DNA from: Streptomyces nymphaeiformis
GTDB lineage: Bacteria; Actinomycetota; Actinomycetes; Streptomycetales; Streptomycetaceae
Assembly (NCBI RefSeq): GCF_014203895.1
Contig: NZ_JACHJY010000004.1
Coordinates: forward strand, 124,001-188,000
Reading direction: 5' to 3'
Length of the DNA stretch: 64,000 bases
Below, one piece after another: positions 9,015 through 16,619 of the stretch. The position numbers and the translations under genes are program-made. The notes beneath the pieces are model-generated. The model saw nothing but the letters and a program-made list of their open reading frames with translations, was not told the DNA's origin and searched no databases. Every line of letters starts with the position of its first letter. Within the stretch, counting starts at the first letter, position 1.

Positions 9015-9467
9015 CAGGATGTCCGCCGAGCTCACCGGCCACGTCATCCGGATGGTGCCGCCGTCCTCGCCGGCGCTCACCTCGACGTCGTCGACCAGCC
9101 CGCGGATCACCGCGAGCCCCATCTCGTCCTCGCCGTCGGCGTCGTCGAAGTCCTCGGCCGGGGCCGAGGCCCGCGCGCCGGGGACGCCGGCGGCATCGGC
9201 CGCCGCCACCCCCGCACCCGGAACCTCGTCGCCGACCTCGATGGAGAACGTCTTCTCCTCCTCGGTCAAGACGACCCGGATGGGGGTCATGACGTCGTTG
9301 CTGCGATGCAGCCCGACCGCACGGGAACAGGCCTCACCCACAGCGAGACGCACCTCGTCGAGGACCGCCTCGTCCACACCCGCCCGGCGCGCGACCGCGG
9401 CCGCCACCAGGCGGGCCGTGCGGACGTGCTCCGGCTGAGCGCTGAAGCGGAGTTCAACGGTGGCCAT
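9009..9467 (-). CDS. RsbW-like anti-sigma factor, BldG partner
   Basis: A 152-residue protein of the histidine-kinase-like ATPase (RsbW/SpoIIAB) superfamily, directly downstream of bldG. In S. coelicolor the equivalent partner gene encodes ApgA, which binds BldG. The N-box region reads VRLAVGEACSRAVGLH, with no Asn where active anti-sigma kinases have it. An Ala/Gly/Asp-rich insert (about residues 85-112) replaces the usual G1 loop before EMGLAVIRGLVDD. It may therefore bind BldG without efficiently phosphorylating it. The ATG at 9467 is 15 bp after the bldG stop. Confidence 0.88.
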   Translation of the reverse strand: MATVELRFSAQPEHVRTARLVAAAVARRAGVDEAVLDEVRLAVGEACSRAVGLHRSNDVMTPIRVVLTEEEKTFSIEVGDEVPGAGVAAADAAGVPGARASAPAEDFDDADGEDEMGLAVIRGLVDDVEVSAGEDGGTIRMTWPVSSADILS

Positions 9468-9482
9468 GCGAACCCCCTGGGC

Positions 9483-9836
9483 TCAGTCGACGGCGTTGAC
9501 GGCCTCGTCGACCGAGGTGTGGATCGGGAACACCTTGGTGAGACCCGTGATCCGGAAAATCTTGAGAATGCGCTCCTGGTTGCAGACCAGACGCAGCGAG
9601 CCCTCGTGCGCGCGAACGCGCTTCAGGCCGCCGACGAGCACACCGAGGCCGGTGGAGTCGAGGAAGTCCACTCCCTCCATGTCGACGACCAGGTGGTAGC
9701 TGCCGTCGTTCACCAACTCGACCAACTGCTCGCGCAGCTTGGGCGCGGTATACACATCAATCTCGCCACCGACCTCGACGACCGTACGGTCACCACCAGC
9801 GCCGGTCACATTGCGAGTCGACAGGGACAGGTCCAC
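9483..9836 (-). CDS. bldG: Anti-sigma factor antagonist BldG
   Basis: A 117-residue STAS-domain protein, an anti-anti-sigma factor needed in Streptomyces for aerial mycelium and antibiotic production. The phosphorylation site is Ser61 in [11 protein letters not shown], which corresponds to the known BldG Ser. The length and the adjacent anti-sigma gene fit the family. The start is GTG at 9836. Promoters would lie in the 80 bp shared with the divergent helicase gene. Confidence 0.96.
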   Translation of the reverse strand: MDLSLSTRNVTGAGGDRTVVEVGGEIDVYTAPKLREQLVELVNDGSYHLVVDMEGVDFLDSTGLGVLVGGLKRVRAHEGSLRLVCNQERILKIFRITGLTKVFPIHTSVDEAVNAVD

Positions 9837-9916
9837 GGATCCTCCAGCACCTTGCTATCGGGCGATCGTTCCCTCGGGTCTCCGGGGCGGAGCCGAGGAA
9901 CGGAACGCCAGCCGCA

Positions 9917-12574
9917 ATGGCATTCAATCACTTACCAGCAGCCATGCACGACGCCTTGGAAGCATTGTCCGTCATGGCAGTGACACACTCGGTGCCGATG
10001 GCCAAGAATCACCGCCCCCGTCGTCCCGCCGGGGAAACGGGCAGCCGCCCCTCTCCCGGCACGGTCCTCGACCGGCTCTCCTCGGGCGAGAGCCGGTCCG
10101 CGCGCATCACTCATACGGAGCACATGCCCGCCCGGGAGGGCCGCCATGCCGTCTGGCCGCACCGCATCCGTCCGGAGGTGATCGCGGCGATCGAGGCGGC
10201 CGGGATCGAGCACCCCTGGGCGCACCAGGCGGAGGCCGCCGAGCACGCCCTGGACGGCGAGTCCGTGGTGATCGCCACGGGAACCGCCTCGGGCAAGTCG
10301 CTCGCCTACCTCGCCCCGGTCCTCAGCACCCTCCTGGACGGCTCGGAGGCCCCGAACGGCCGCGGTGCCACCGCCCTCTACCTGGCGCCCACCAAGGCCC
10401 TCGCGGCCGACCAGCGGCGCGCCGTGCGGGAACTGGCCGCCCCGCTCGGCAACCGGATCCGCCCCGCCGTCTACGACGGCGACACGCCGGTCGAGGAACG
10501 CGAATGGGTCCGGCAGTACGCGAACCACGTGCTGACCAACCCCGACATGCTGCACCGGGGCATACTCCCCTCCCACCCCAGGTGGTCCTCCTTCCTGCGC
10601 TCCCTGCGCTACGTCGTGATCGACGAGTGCCACACCTACCGGGGCGTCTTCGGCTCCCACGTCGCCCAGGTGCTGCGCCGTCTGCGCCGCGTCTGCGCCC
10701 GGTACGGCTCCGAACCCGTCTTCCTCCTCGCCTCGGCCACCTCCGCCGAACCGGCGCTGGCCGCCGGCCGCCTCACCGGCCTGCCGGTCACCGAGGTCTC
10801 CGACGACGCCTCCCCGCGCGGCGAGCTCGTCTTCGCCCTCTGGGAGCCGCCGCTGACCGAGCTGCACGGCGAGCGCGGCGCGCCCGTGCGCCGCACCGCG
10901 ACCGCCGAGACCGCGGACCTGCTGACCGACCTGACCCGGCAGGGCGTCCGCTCGGTCGCCTTCGTCCGCTCCCGGCGCGGCGCCGAGCTGATCTCGGTGA
11001 TCGCCCAGGAACGGCTGGCCGAGACCGACCGGGCGCTCGCCCGCCGCGTCGCCGCCTACCGGGGCGGCTACCTGCCCGAGGAGCGCCGCGCCCTGGAGCG
11101 GGCCCTGCACTCCGGCGAGCTCCTCGGCCTGGCCGCCACGACCGCCCTGGAGCTGGGCGTGGACGTCTCAGGCCTGGACGCCGTCCTGATCGCCGGCTAC
11201 CCGGGCACCCGGGCCTCCCTGTGGCAGCAGGCGGGCCGCGCCGGCCGTTCGGGTGAGGGCGCCCTCGCGATCCTGGTCGCCCGGGACGACCCGCTGGACA
11301 CCTTCCTCGTCCACCACCCGGAGGCGATCTTCGAGCAGCCGGTCGAGACGACCGTCCTGGACCCCGACAACCCCTACGTCCTCGCCCCCCATCTGTGCGC
11401 CGCCGCGGCGGAGCTCCCGCTGACCGAGCCGGACCTGGCCCTCTTCGGCCCGGCCGCCCCCGGCCTGCTGCCCCAGCTGGAAGCGGCCGGGCTGCTGCGC
11501 CGCCGCTCCACCGGCTGGTACTGGACCCGCCGCGAGCGGGCCGCCGACCTCACCGACATCCGGGGCGGCGGCGGCAGCCCCGTCCGGATCGTCGAGGCCG
11601 GCACCGGCCGCCTCCTCGGCACGGTCGACGAGGCCGCCTCCCACACCGCCGTCCACGAGGGCGCCGTCCACCTCCACCAGGGCCGCACCTACCTGGTGCG
11701 GGAGCTCGACCTCAAGGACTCCGTCGCCCTCGTCGAGGAGGCCGTCCCGCCGTACTCCACCACCGCCCGTGACACCACCTCCATCGCCGTGCTCGAAACC
11801 GACACCGAGATCCCCTGGGGAGCCGGCCGCCTCTGCTACGGCTCCGTCGAGGTCACCAACCAGGTCGTCTCCTTCCTCCGCCGCCGTCTGATCACCGGCG
11901 AGGTGCTGGGCGAGACCAAGCTCGACCTGCCGCCCCGCACCCTGCGCACCCGCGCGGTGTGGTGGACGGTCACCGAGGACCAGCTCGACGCCGCCCGGAT
12001 CACCCCGGAGATCCTCGGCGGCGCCCTGCACGCCGCCGAGCACGCCTCCATCGGGATGCTGCCGCTCTTCGCCACTTGCGACCGCTGGGACATCGGCGGC
12101 GTGTCCGTACCGCTCCATCCCGACACCCTGCTGCCCACCGTCTTCGTGTACGACGGGCACCCGGGCGGCGCGGGATTCGCCGAGCGCGCCTTCCACACCG
12201 CCCGCGCCTGGCTGAAGGCCACCCGGGAGGCCATCGCCTCCTGCGAGTGCGAGGCGGGCTGCCCCTCCTGCATCCAGTCCCCCAAGTGCGGCAACGGCAA
12301 CGATCCGCTCCACAAGCGCGGCGCGGTCCGCCTCCTCACGGAACTCCTGAGGGAGGCCCCGGAAACCTCTCCGGCCCCGGCACCCGGCCCGGCGACGGAG
12401 CCCCCACCGGAGCCGGGACCCCGCCCGGCAACGGAGCCCCCGCCTGCCCCGGGACCCCACCCGGCAACGGAGACCCCTCCAGCCCCGGGGCACCGCCCGG
12501 CGACGGAGCCCCCTCCAGAGCAAGGGCCTCCTCCGGCGTCGGAGCCCGCCCCGGAGGGCCCGCCCGCGACCTGA
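9917..12574 (+). CDS. DEAD/DEAH-box helicase with DUF1998 zinc domain
   Basis: An 885-residue superfamily 2 helicase. Motif I is ATGTASGKS, motif II is VIDECHTYRG (a DECH box), motif III is ASATS, and motif VI is QQAGRAGRSGEG. The C-terminal DUF1998/MZB domain carries four Cys in CECEAGCPSC plus the CGNGNDPLHK segment. The family is linked to DNA repair in bacteria (MrfA/Hrq1-like). Conserved sequence ends near residue 815. The rest is five 12-residue Pro/Glu-rich repeats (consensus PATEPPPAPGPR) that are lineage-specific and antisense to the convergent Tad gene. Confidence 0.93.
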   Translation: MAFNHLPAAMHDALEALSVMAVTHSVPMAKNHRPRRPAGETGSRPSPGTVLDRLSSGESRSARITHTEHMPAREGRHAVWPHRIRPEVIAAIEAAGIEHPWAHQAEAAEHALDGESVVIATGTASGKSLAYLAPVLSTLLDGSEAPNGRGATALYLAPTKALAADQRRAVRELAAPLGNRIRPAVYDGDTPVEEREWVRQYANHVLTNPDMLHRGILPSHPRWSSFLRSLRYVVIDECHTYRGVFGSHVAQVLRRLRRVCARYGSEPVFLLASATSAEPALAAGRLTGLPVTEVSDDASPRGELVFALWEPPLTELHGERGAPVRRTATAETADLLTDLTRQGVRSVAFVRSRRGAELISVIAQERLAETDRALARRVAAYRGGYLPEERRALERALHSGELLGLAATTALELGVDVSGLDAVLIAGYPGTRASLWQQAGRAGRSGEGALAILVARDDPLDTFLVHHPEAIFEQPVETTVLDPDNPYVLAPHLCAAAAELPLTEPDLALFGPAAPGLLPQLEAAGLLRRRSTGWYWTRRERAADLTDIRGGGGSPVRIVEAGTGRLLGTVDEAASHTAVHEGAVHLHQGRTYLVRELDLKDSVALVEEAVPPYSTTARDTTSIAVLETDTEIPWGAGRLCYGSVEVTNQVVSFLRRRLITGEVLGETKLDLPPRTLRTRAVWWTVTEDQLDAARITPEILGGALHAAEHASIGMLPLFATCDRWDIGGVSVPLHPDTLLPTVFVYDGHPGGAGFAERAFHTARAWLKATREAIASCECEAGCPSCIQSPKCGNGNDPLHKRGAVRLLTELLREAPETSPAPAPGPATEPPPEPGPRPATEPPPAPGPHPATETPPAPGHRPATEPPPEQGPPPASEPAPEGPPAT

Positions 12575-13088
12575 CCTCCGGCCGGTACGGACCGCGCACG
12601 ACCCGCGCGGTCACCTCGGCGACCTCGCCCCGCACGGCACACCGCGCCAGCTCCGCGCCCTGCGCGACGGCCACCCGCGAGGCGGCGGCGCACGCCTCGG
12701 CCTCGCCCCACAGGGCCCGGTCGGCGGCGGCGAGGGCGGCCAGGTCGGCGGCCCCGCCGGCCCGGTGCCGGGCCGCCACCGCCTGCCCGAGCGCAAGCAC
12801 CACCCCGAACACCACACACACCACACAGGCCGCAAACGCACCCCACACCGTCGCGAACCCCCGATCCCCACGCGCGCCCCGCCGCGGGACGCAGTGACGC
12901 TCGGCACCGGGCCGGCGGGGCTGCCGACGCCTGGCACCCGCACCCAGGCCGAGGACGTCCCGGCATCTGGCACCCGCACCCCGGCCGGGGACGCCCCTAC
13001 GCCTGACACCCGCACCCACGCCGGGAACGCCTCGACGGTCGGAGCCCGTACCCCAGGCGGGGACGTCCCGGCGCTCGCCGCCCGTCAC
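12336..13088 (-). CDS. TadE-like / Rv3654c-family pilus-locus protein
   Basis: A 250-residue product. The conserved core is only about 100 residues (DRGFATVWGAF, one membrane segment, then a helical Ala-rich part), which fits Rv3654c-type proteins of the actinobacterial Tad locus. The prepilin-like site is present (G before FATVW), but Glu+5 is Trp. The GTG at 13088 overlaps the TadE stop by four bases. Both flanks are unusual: residues 8-55 are four 12-residue repeats (GVPGVGAGVRRR type), and the C-terminal 80 residues are the antisense of the helicase Pro-rich repeats. The real end may be earlier. Confidence 0.7.
   Translation of the reverse strand: MTGGERRDVPAWGTGSDRRGVPGVGAGVRRRGVPGRGAGARCRDVLGLGAGARRRQPRRPGAERHCVPRRGARGDRGFATVWGAFAACVVCVVFGVVLALGQAVAARHRAGGAADLAALAAADRALWGEAEACAAASRVAVAQGAELARCAVRGEVAEVTARVVRGPYRPEVRSRAGPPGRAPTPEEALALEGAPSPGGAPGLEGSPLPGGVPGQAGAPLPGGVPAPVGAPSPGRVPGPERFPGPPSGVP
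12388..12567. repeat. 5 x 36-nt repeat coding on both strands
   Basis: Units start at 12388, 12424, 12460, 12496 and 12532 (the last is diverged). On the plus strand they encode 12-residue PATEPPP-type repeats of the helicase tail. On the minus strand they encode the tail of the TadE-like protein. Confidence 0.9.
12923..13066. repeat. 4 x 36-nt repeat in the N-terminus of the TadE-like gene
   Basis: Units start at 12923, 12959, 12995 and 13031, with a partial fifth unit. The shared core is GGCACCCGCACCC. They encode 12-residue Gly/Arg/Val-rich repeats on the minus strand. Confidence 0.88.
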
Positions 13089-13441
13089 GGCGTGCCCCCG
13101 CCCAGCGTGTCCTCCGCGAGGGCCGACGCGTCGGCCCTCAGGGTGACGCCCATGCCCCGGGGGCCCGGGGCCGACGCCTCCACCGTCACGCGCCACAGCT
13201 CGCCCTCCCTCACCACCGACACCCGGGCCCCCTCGGGCGCGGCGGCCCGGGCGGCCGCCTCGGCGGAGGCCACCGGCTCCGAACGGGCCGCCGCCCTCGC
13301 CCCCGCCCGTGCCGCGTCCACGCACCGGATCTGCGCGGCGGCCGCGGCCAGCGCCCACAGCAGCGTCACCGTGAACAGCGCGAGGACGGGCAGGACCATC
13401 GCCGCCTCCACCGTCACGAAACCCCGGTCAGAACGGCGCAT
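13085..13441 (-). CDS. TadE family pseudopilin
   Basis: A 118-residue protein with a short basic leader, then DRGFVTVEAAMVLP: a prepilin-type cleavage site with Glu+5, followed by one membrane helix. This is the TadE minor pseudopilin signature. The ATG at 13441 has GGGAAGG 7-8 nt upstream. It overlaps the preceding Flp-like gene by 14 bases and the next gene by four (GTGA), so the genes are probably translated as a set. Confidence 0.88.
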   Translation of the reverse strand: MRRSDRGFVTVEAAMVLPVLALFTVTLLWALAAAAAQIRCVDAARAGARAAARSEPVASAEAAARAAAPEGARVSVVREGELWRVTVEASAPGPRGMGVTLRADASALAEDTLGGGTP

Positions 13442-13763
13442 CGAGTGCCTTCCCAATCACCGACTCCAACGCCCCCGAGACCGCCCCGCTGGTCACGATC
13501 TTGTAGAGCACCGCGGCGAACGCCGCCGCGGCGATCGTCCCCACCGCGTACTCGGACGTGGTCATCCCCTCGTCCCGGCGCGCCGCCGCCCGCCGTGCCC
13601 TCCACCGACCGGCCGACCCCACCCGGGCCGCCCCACCGACCTCCAGATCCCGTCCCGTCTCGTCCCGCCGTACCTCGCCGTGCTCCGCCATGTCGTCGTG
13701 CCTCGTCATCTCTCGTCGCCTCTCGTCGTCTCGTGCCCTGTCGGGCCCTGTCGTCTCGTTCAT
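13428..13763 (-). CDS. Flp-type prepilin (DUF4244)
   Basis: A 111-residue protein. A long charged leader of about 66 residues ends in G66, followed by MTTSEY, the Flp prepilin motif with Glu+5 and Tyr+6. The mature part is a 44-residue hydrophobic helix as in Flp pilins. The ATG at 13763 overlaps the TadC stop in an ATGA, like the other junctions of this operon; starts at 13709 or 13691 would give shorter leaders. It is the likely major pilin. No prepilin peptidase gene lies in the locus, so one must be encoded elsewhere. Confidence 0.8.
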   Translation of the reverse strand: MNETTGPDRARDDERRREMTRHDDMAEHGEVRRDETGRDLEVGGAARVGSAGRWRARRAAARRDEGMTTSEYAVGTIAAAAFAAVLYKIVTSGAVSGALESVIGKALDAPF

Positions 13764-14551
13764 CCGCCCAGCAGCCCCGCCGCGAGGCCGATCACCACCG
13801 GGGCCACGCCCACCGCCAGGAAGGCGGGCAGGAAGCAGAGCCCCACCGGCGCGCTGATCAGCACCTGTGCCCGACGCGCCCCGGCCGCCGCCGCTCGGGC
13901 GCGGGCCGCGCGCAGGGCGGCCGCGTGCCGGGCGACGGCCTCCGCCGCCGGCGCTCCCGAGGAACCGGCCCGCTCCATGCAGCGGGCCAGCCCTTCGGCA
14001 CCCGGTATCGCGCCGAACCTCCCCCACACCTCGGCCGGTTCGCCGCCCAACCGCAGCTCGGCAGCCGTACGGGTCAGGCGCTCGCCGAGCGGGCCGCCCA
14101 GCGACCGGCCCACCGCCTCCGCCGCCTCGCCAGGCCCGGCTCCGGAGGCGGCACAGGCCGCCAACAGATCGGCCGCGAGCGGAAGGTGGCGCACCGCCTC
14201 CTTCTCATCGCCGGTCGGCTGCGAGACCCGCCGCGCCGCTCTCCGTCTCATGCCGACGGCCACCAGGGCCCCGGCGCACAGCCCGCCCACGCCGCCGAAC
14301 AGCACCCAGCCGACGCCGACACCCACCAGGGGCAGCAACCAGCGCCCCATCCACAACGGCACCCCGCCACGGGCCTTCCGAGGGCGCGGTTCCGGGCCCT
14401 CGACGAGGGAACCCGCCCGCCGCCGCGTCCGGCGCGCCCGCAGTCCGCGCAGCACCTCCAGGACGACCTGCGCGCACAGGACCGCGGCCAGGAGTGGAAG
14501 GCCCGCCTCTCGAACGCCGGCCGGAACGTGGTGAACCGCTTCCCGGATCAC
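13760..14551 (-). CDS. TadC-like type II/IV secretion F-domain protein
   Basis: A 263-residue membrane protein of the GspF/TadC class. One or two membrane segments (about residues 55-80) are followed by a cytoplasmic helical F domain (LPLAADLLAACAASGAGPGEA) and a closing pair of membrane helices. It would be an inner platform of the pilus machine. The GTG at 14551 overlaps the TadB stop (GTGA), with GGGGAGGGGAG upstream. Confidence 0.85.
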   Translation of the reverse strand: MIREAVHHVPAGVREAGLPLLAAVLCAQVVLEVLRGLRARRTRRRAGSLVEGPEPRPRKARGGVPLWMGRWLLPLVGVGVGWVLFGGVGGLCAGALVAVGMRRRAARRVSQPTGDEKEAVRHLPLAADLLAACAASGAGPGEAAEAVGRSLGGPLGERLTRTAAELRLGGEPAEVWGRFGAIPGAEGLARCMERAGSSGAPAAEAVARHAAALRAARARAAAAGARRAQVLISAPVGLCFLPAFLAVGVAPVVIGLAAGLLGG

Positions 14552-15426
14552 GCCCGCTCCCCTCCCCGTACGATCCGCGCGGCCCACCACAGCCCAGCCG
14601 CCTCCAGCGCCCCGCCGACGGCCAGACAGCCGAGGCCGGCCGGTGTGTGCAGCAGCACCCGCAGCGGGTGCGCGCCCAGAGCGGCACCGAGGGCGAGTCC
14701 GGCGGCGGGGAGCAGGGCGAGCACCGTCACCGTGGCCCAGGCGCCGGCCAGTTCGGCCCGCAGGCGGTCGCGCTGCTCGCGGTGGTCCCGGAGGGCGGCC
14801 TCCAGCCGGTCGAGCCCGTCGGCCAGACCCGCGCCGCCGTCCACGGCCACCTGCCAGCAGGCCGCCATGCCCGCGAGGCCGTCGGCACCGTCCTGTCGGG
14901 CCGCCCGCCGCAGCGCCTCCGGCACATCGCCGCCGAACCGGGCCGCCGCGAGGACCGGCGCCTCCGCGGCACCGAGCGCGCCCGTCTCCCGGGCCGCGAA
15001 GGACAGCGCCTGCGCGGGCTGCCATCCGGCTCTCAACTCGCCGACGACGGCCCCGCACAGGGCCACCACCCGCTCGGCCCACGCATCCCGTTCCTTCGTG
15101 CGCTCGGAGGCCCGCAGCCGCCGTCCCACCAGGGGCACCGCGAGCGCCCCCGCCACCAGCGGCAGCGGTGACTCGCCGAGGAGAGCGAGAACTCCCGCCA
15201 CCGGCAGACACAGCCACGCGCGCCGCCCGCGCAGCACGGCCCACCACCGCGCGGCGACCGTCGGCCACTCCCGGCCGCCGAGCCCGCCGGGGACTCCGTC
15301 CGCGAGCACCGCGCGCGCCCGGCCCGCACCGCGCCGCCGCTGGGCCGTCCACCACAGGGCGAACACCGTGCAGAGCGCCGCCGCCCCGTGTGCCGCGCTT
15401 CGTACCGGCACCAGGTCACCCGTCAC
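14548..15426 (-). CDS. TadB-like type II/IV secretion F-domain protein
   Basis: A 292-residue membrane protein with an N-terminal hydrophobic stretch, a central F domain (VVALCGAVVGELRAGWQPAQAL) and a C-terminal membrane pair. It pairs with TadC as the platform protein. The GTG at 15426 overlaps the stop of the ATPase gene by four bases, which favours this start over an in-frame ATG further upstream inside that gene. Confidence 0.85.
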   Translation of the reverse strand: MTGDLVPVRSAAHGAAALCTVFALWWTAQRRRGAGRARAVLADGVPGGLGGREWPTVAARWWAVLRGRRAWLCLPVAGVLALLGESPLPLVAGALAVPLVGRRLRASERTKERDAWAERVVALCGAVVGELRAGWQPAQALSFAARETGALGAAEAPVLAAARFGGDVPEALRRAARQDGADGLAGMAACWQVAVDGGAGLADGLDRLEAALRDHREQRDRLRAELAGAWATVTVLALLPAAGLALGAALGAHPLRVLLHTPAGLGCLAVGGALEAAGLWWAARIVRGGERA

Positions 15427-16619
15427 CGCGATCCCCCTCCGATCAGCGACCTCAGTCGCTCCCAGCCCCGCTCCCGCTCGAATCCGGCCGCGCCCCACCG
15501 CAGCGCCGGAACCGTCCGGACCAGGCCGTCCCGGTCCCGCTCCAGGACGTGCGCCTCGGCGATCCGCCGTCGCCCGTCCCGGTCCCGTACGACGTGCAGG
15601 ACGACGGACAGGCCCGCGCCCAGCTGGCTGTGCAGGGCGGCCCGGTCGAGCCCGGCCGCCGTGCCCAGGGCTTCGAGGCGCGCCGGGACGTCCGCCGCCG
15701 TGTTGGCGTGGACCGTCCCGGAGCCGCCGTCATGGCCGGTGTTCAGGGCGGCCAGCAGGTCCACCGCCTCGCCGCCCCTGACCTCGCCGACCACCAGCCG
15801 GTCGGGACGCATCCGCAGCGCCTGGCGGACCAGGTCCCGCAGGGTCACGAGCCCGGCTCCCTCCTGGTTCGCGGGCCGGGCCTCCAGGCGCACGACGTGC
15901 GGGTGGTCCGGCCTCAGCTCCGCCGAGTCCTCGGCGAGCACGATCCGCTCCCGCTCCCCCACGAGCCCCAGGAGCGAGGCGAGGAGCGTGGTCTTGCCCG
16001 TCCCGGTGCCGCCGCTGACGAGGTACGACACGCGGGCGTCGATCAGGGCCCGCAGGATCGGGGCACCGCCCGGCGGCACGGTGCCGGCCGCGACCAGCTC
16101 CTCCAGGGAGAAGGCACGGGGGCGGACCACGCGCAGCGACAGGCAGGTCGAGCCGACCGCGACCGGCGGCAGCACCGCGTGCATCCGGGTGCCGTCGGGG
16201 AGCCGGGCGTCGACCCAGGGCCGGGCGTCGTCGAGCCTGCGCCCGGCCACCGCCGCGAGCCGTTGTGCGAGGCGGCGGACGGCTGCCGCGTCGGGGAAGG
16301 ACACCGGGGCCCGTTCGAGACCGGTGCCCCGGTCCACCCACACCTCGTCGGGCGCGGAGACCAGGACGTCGGTGACCGCCGGGTCGGCGAGCAGCGGCTC
16401 CAGCGGACCGGTGCCGATCAGCTCGCACCTCAACGCCTCGGCCGCGCCGAGCACTTCCGCGTCGCCGAGCAGCCGCCCCTGGGCCCGCAACGCCGCCGCC
16501 ACGCGCGCCGGAGTGGGCTCGGCCCCGCTCGCCGCGAGCCGCTGCCGCACGGCATCGAGCAGCTCGGCACCCTCCGCACCGCCGACCGCGCCCCGGGCGG
16601 CGCCCCCCGCCCCGGTCAC
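15423..16619 (-). CDS. tadA: TadA-like secretion ATPase
   Basis: A 398-residue type II/IV secretion ATPase of the CpaF/TadA family. An N-terminal domain carries GPLEPLLADPAVTDVLV. The ATPase core follows: Walker A GGTGTGKTTLLA, Asp box ERIVLAEDSAELRP, Walker B region LVVGEVRGGEA and the His box GNDGGSGTVHANT-like stretch (here TGHDGGSGTVHANT). It powers pilus assembly or secretion at the inner membrane. The GTG at 16619 overlaps the upstream TadZ-like stop. Confidence 0.93.
   Translation of the reverse strand: MTGAGGAARGAVGGAEGAELLDAVRQRLAASGAEPTPARVAAALRAQGRLLGDAEVLGAAEALRCELIGTGPLEPLLADPAVTDVLVSAPDEVWVDRGTGLERAPVSFPDAAAVRRLAQRLAAVAGRRLDDARPWVDARLPDGTRMHAVLPPVAVGSTCLSLRVVRPRAFSLEELVAAGTVPPGGAPILRALIDARVSYLVSGGTGTGKTTLLASLLGLVGERERIVLAEDSAELRPDHPHVVRLEARPANQEGAGLVTLRDLVRQALRMRPDRLVVGEVRGGEAVDLLAALNTGHDGGSGTVHANTAADVPARLEALGTAAGLDRAALHSQLGAGLSVVLHVVRDRDGRRRIAEAHVLERDRDGLVRTVPALRWGAAGFERERGWERLRSLIGGGSR

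Noticed and set aside
12388-13066. CRISPR array
   Set aside because: Units are contiguous without unique spacers and there are no cas genes.
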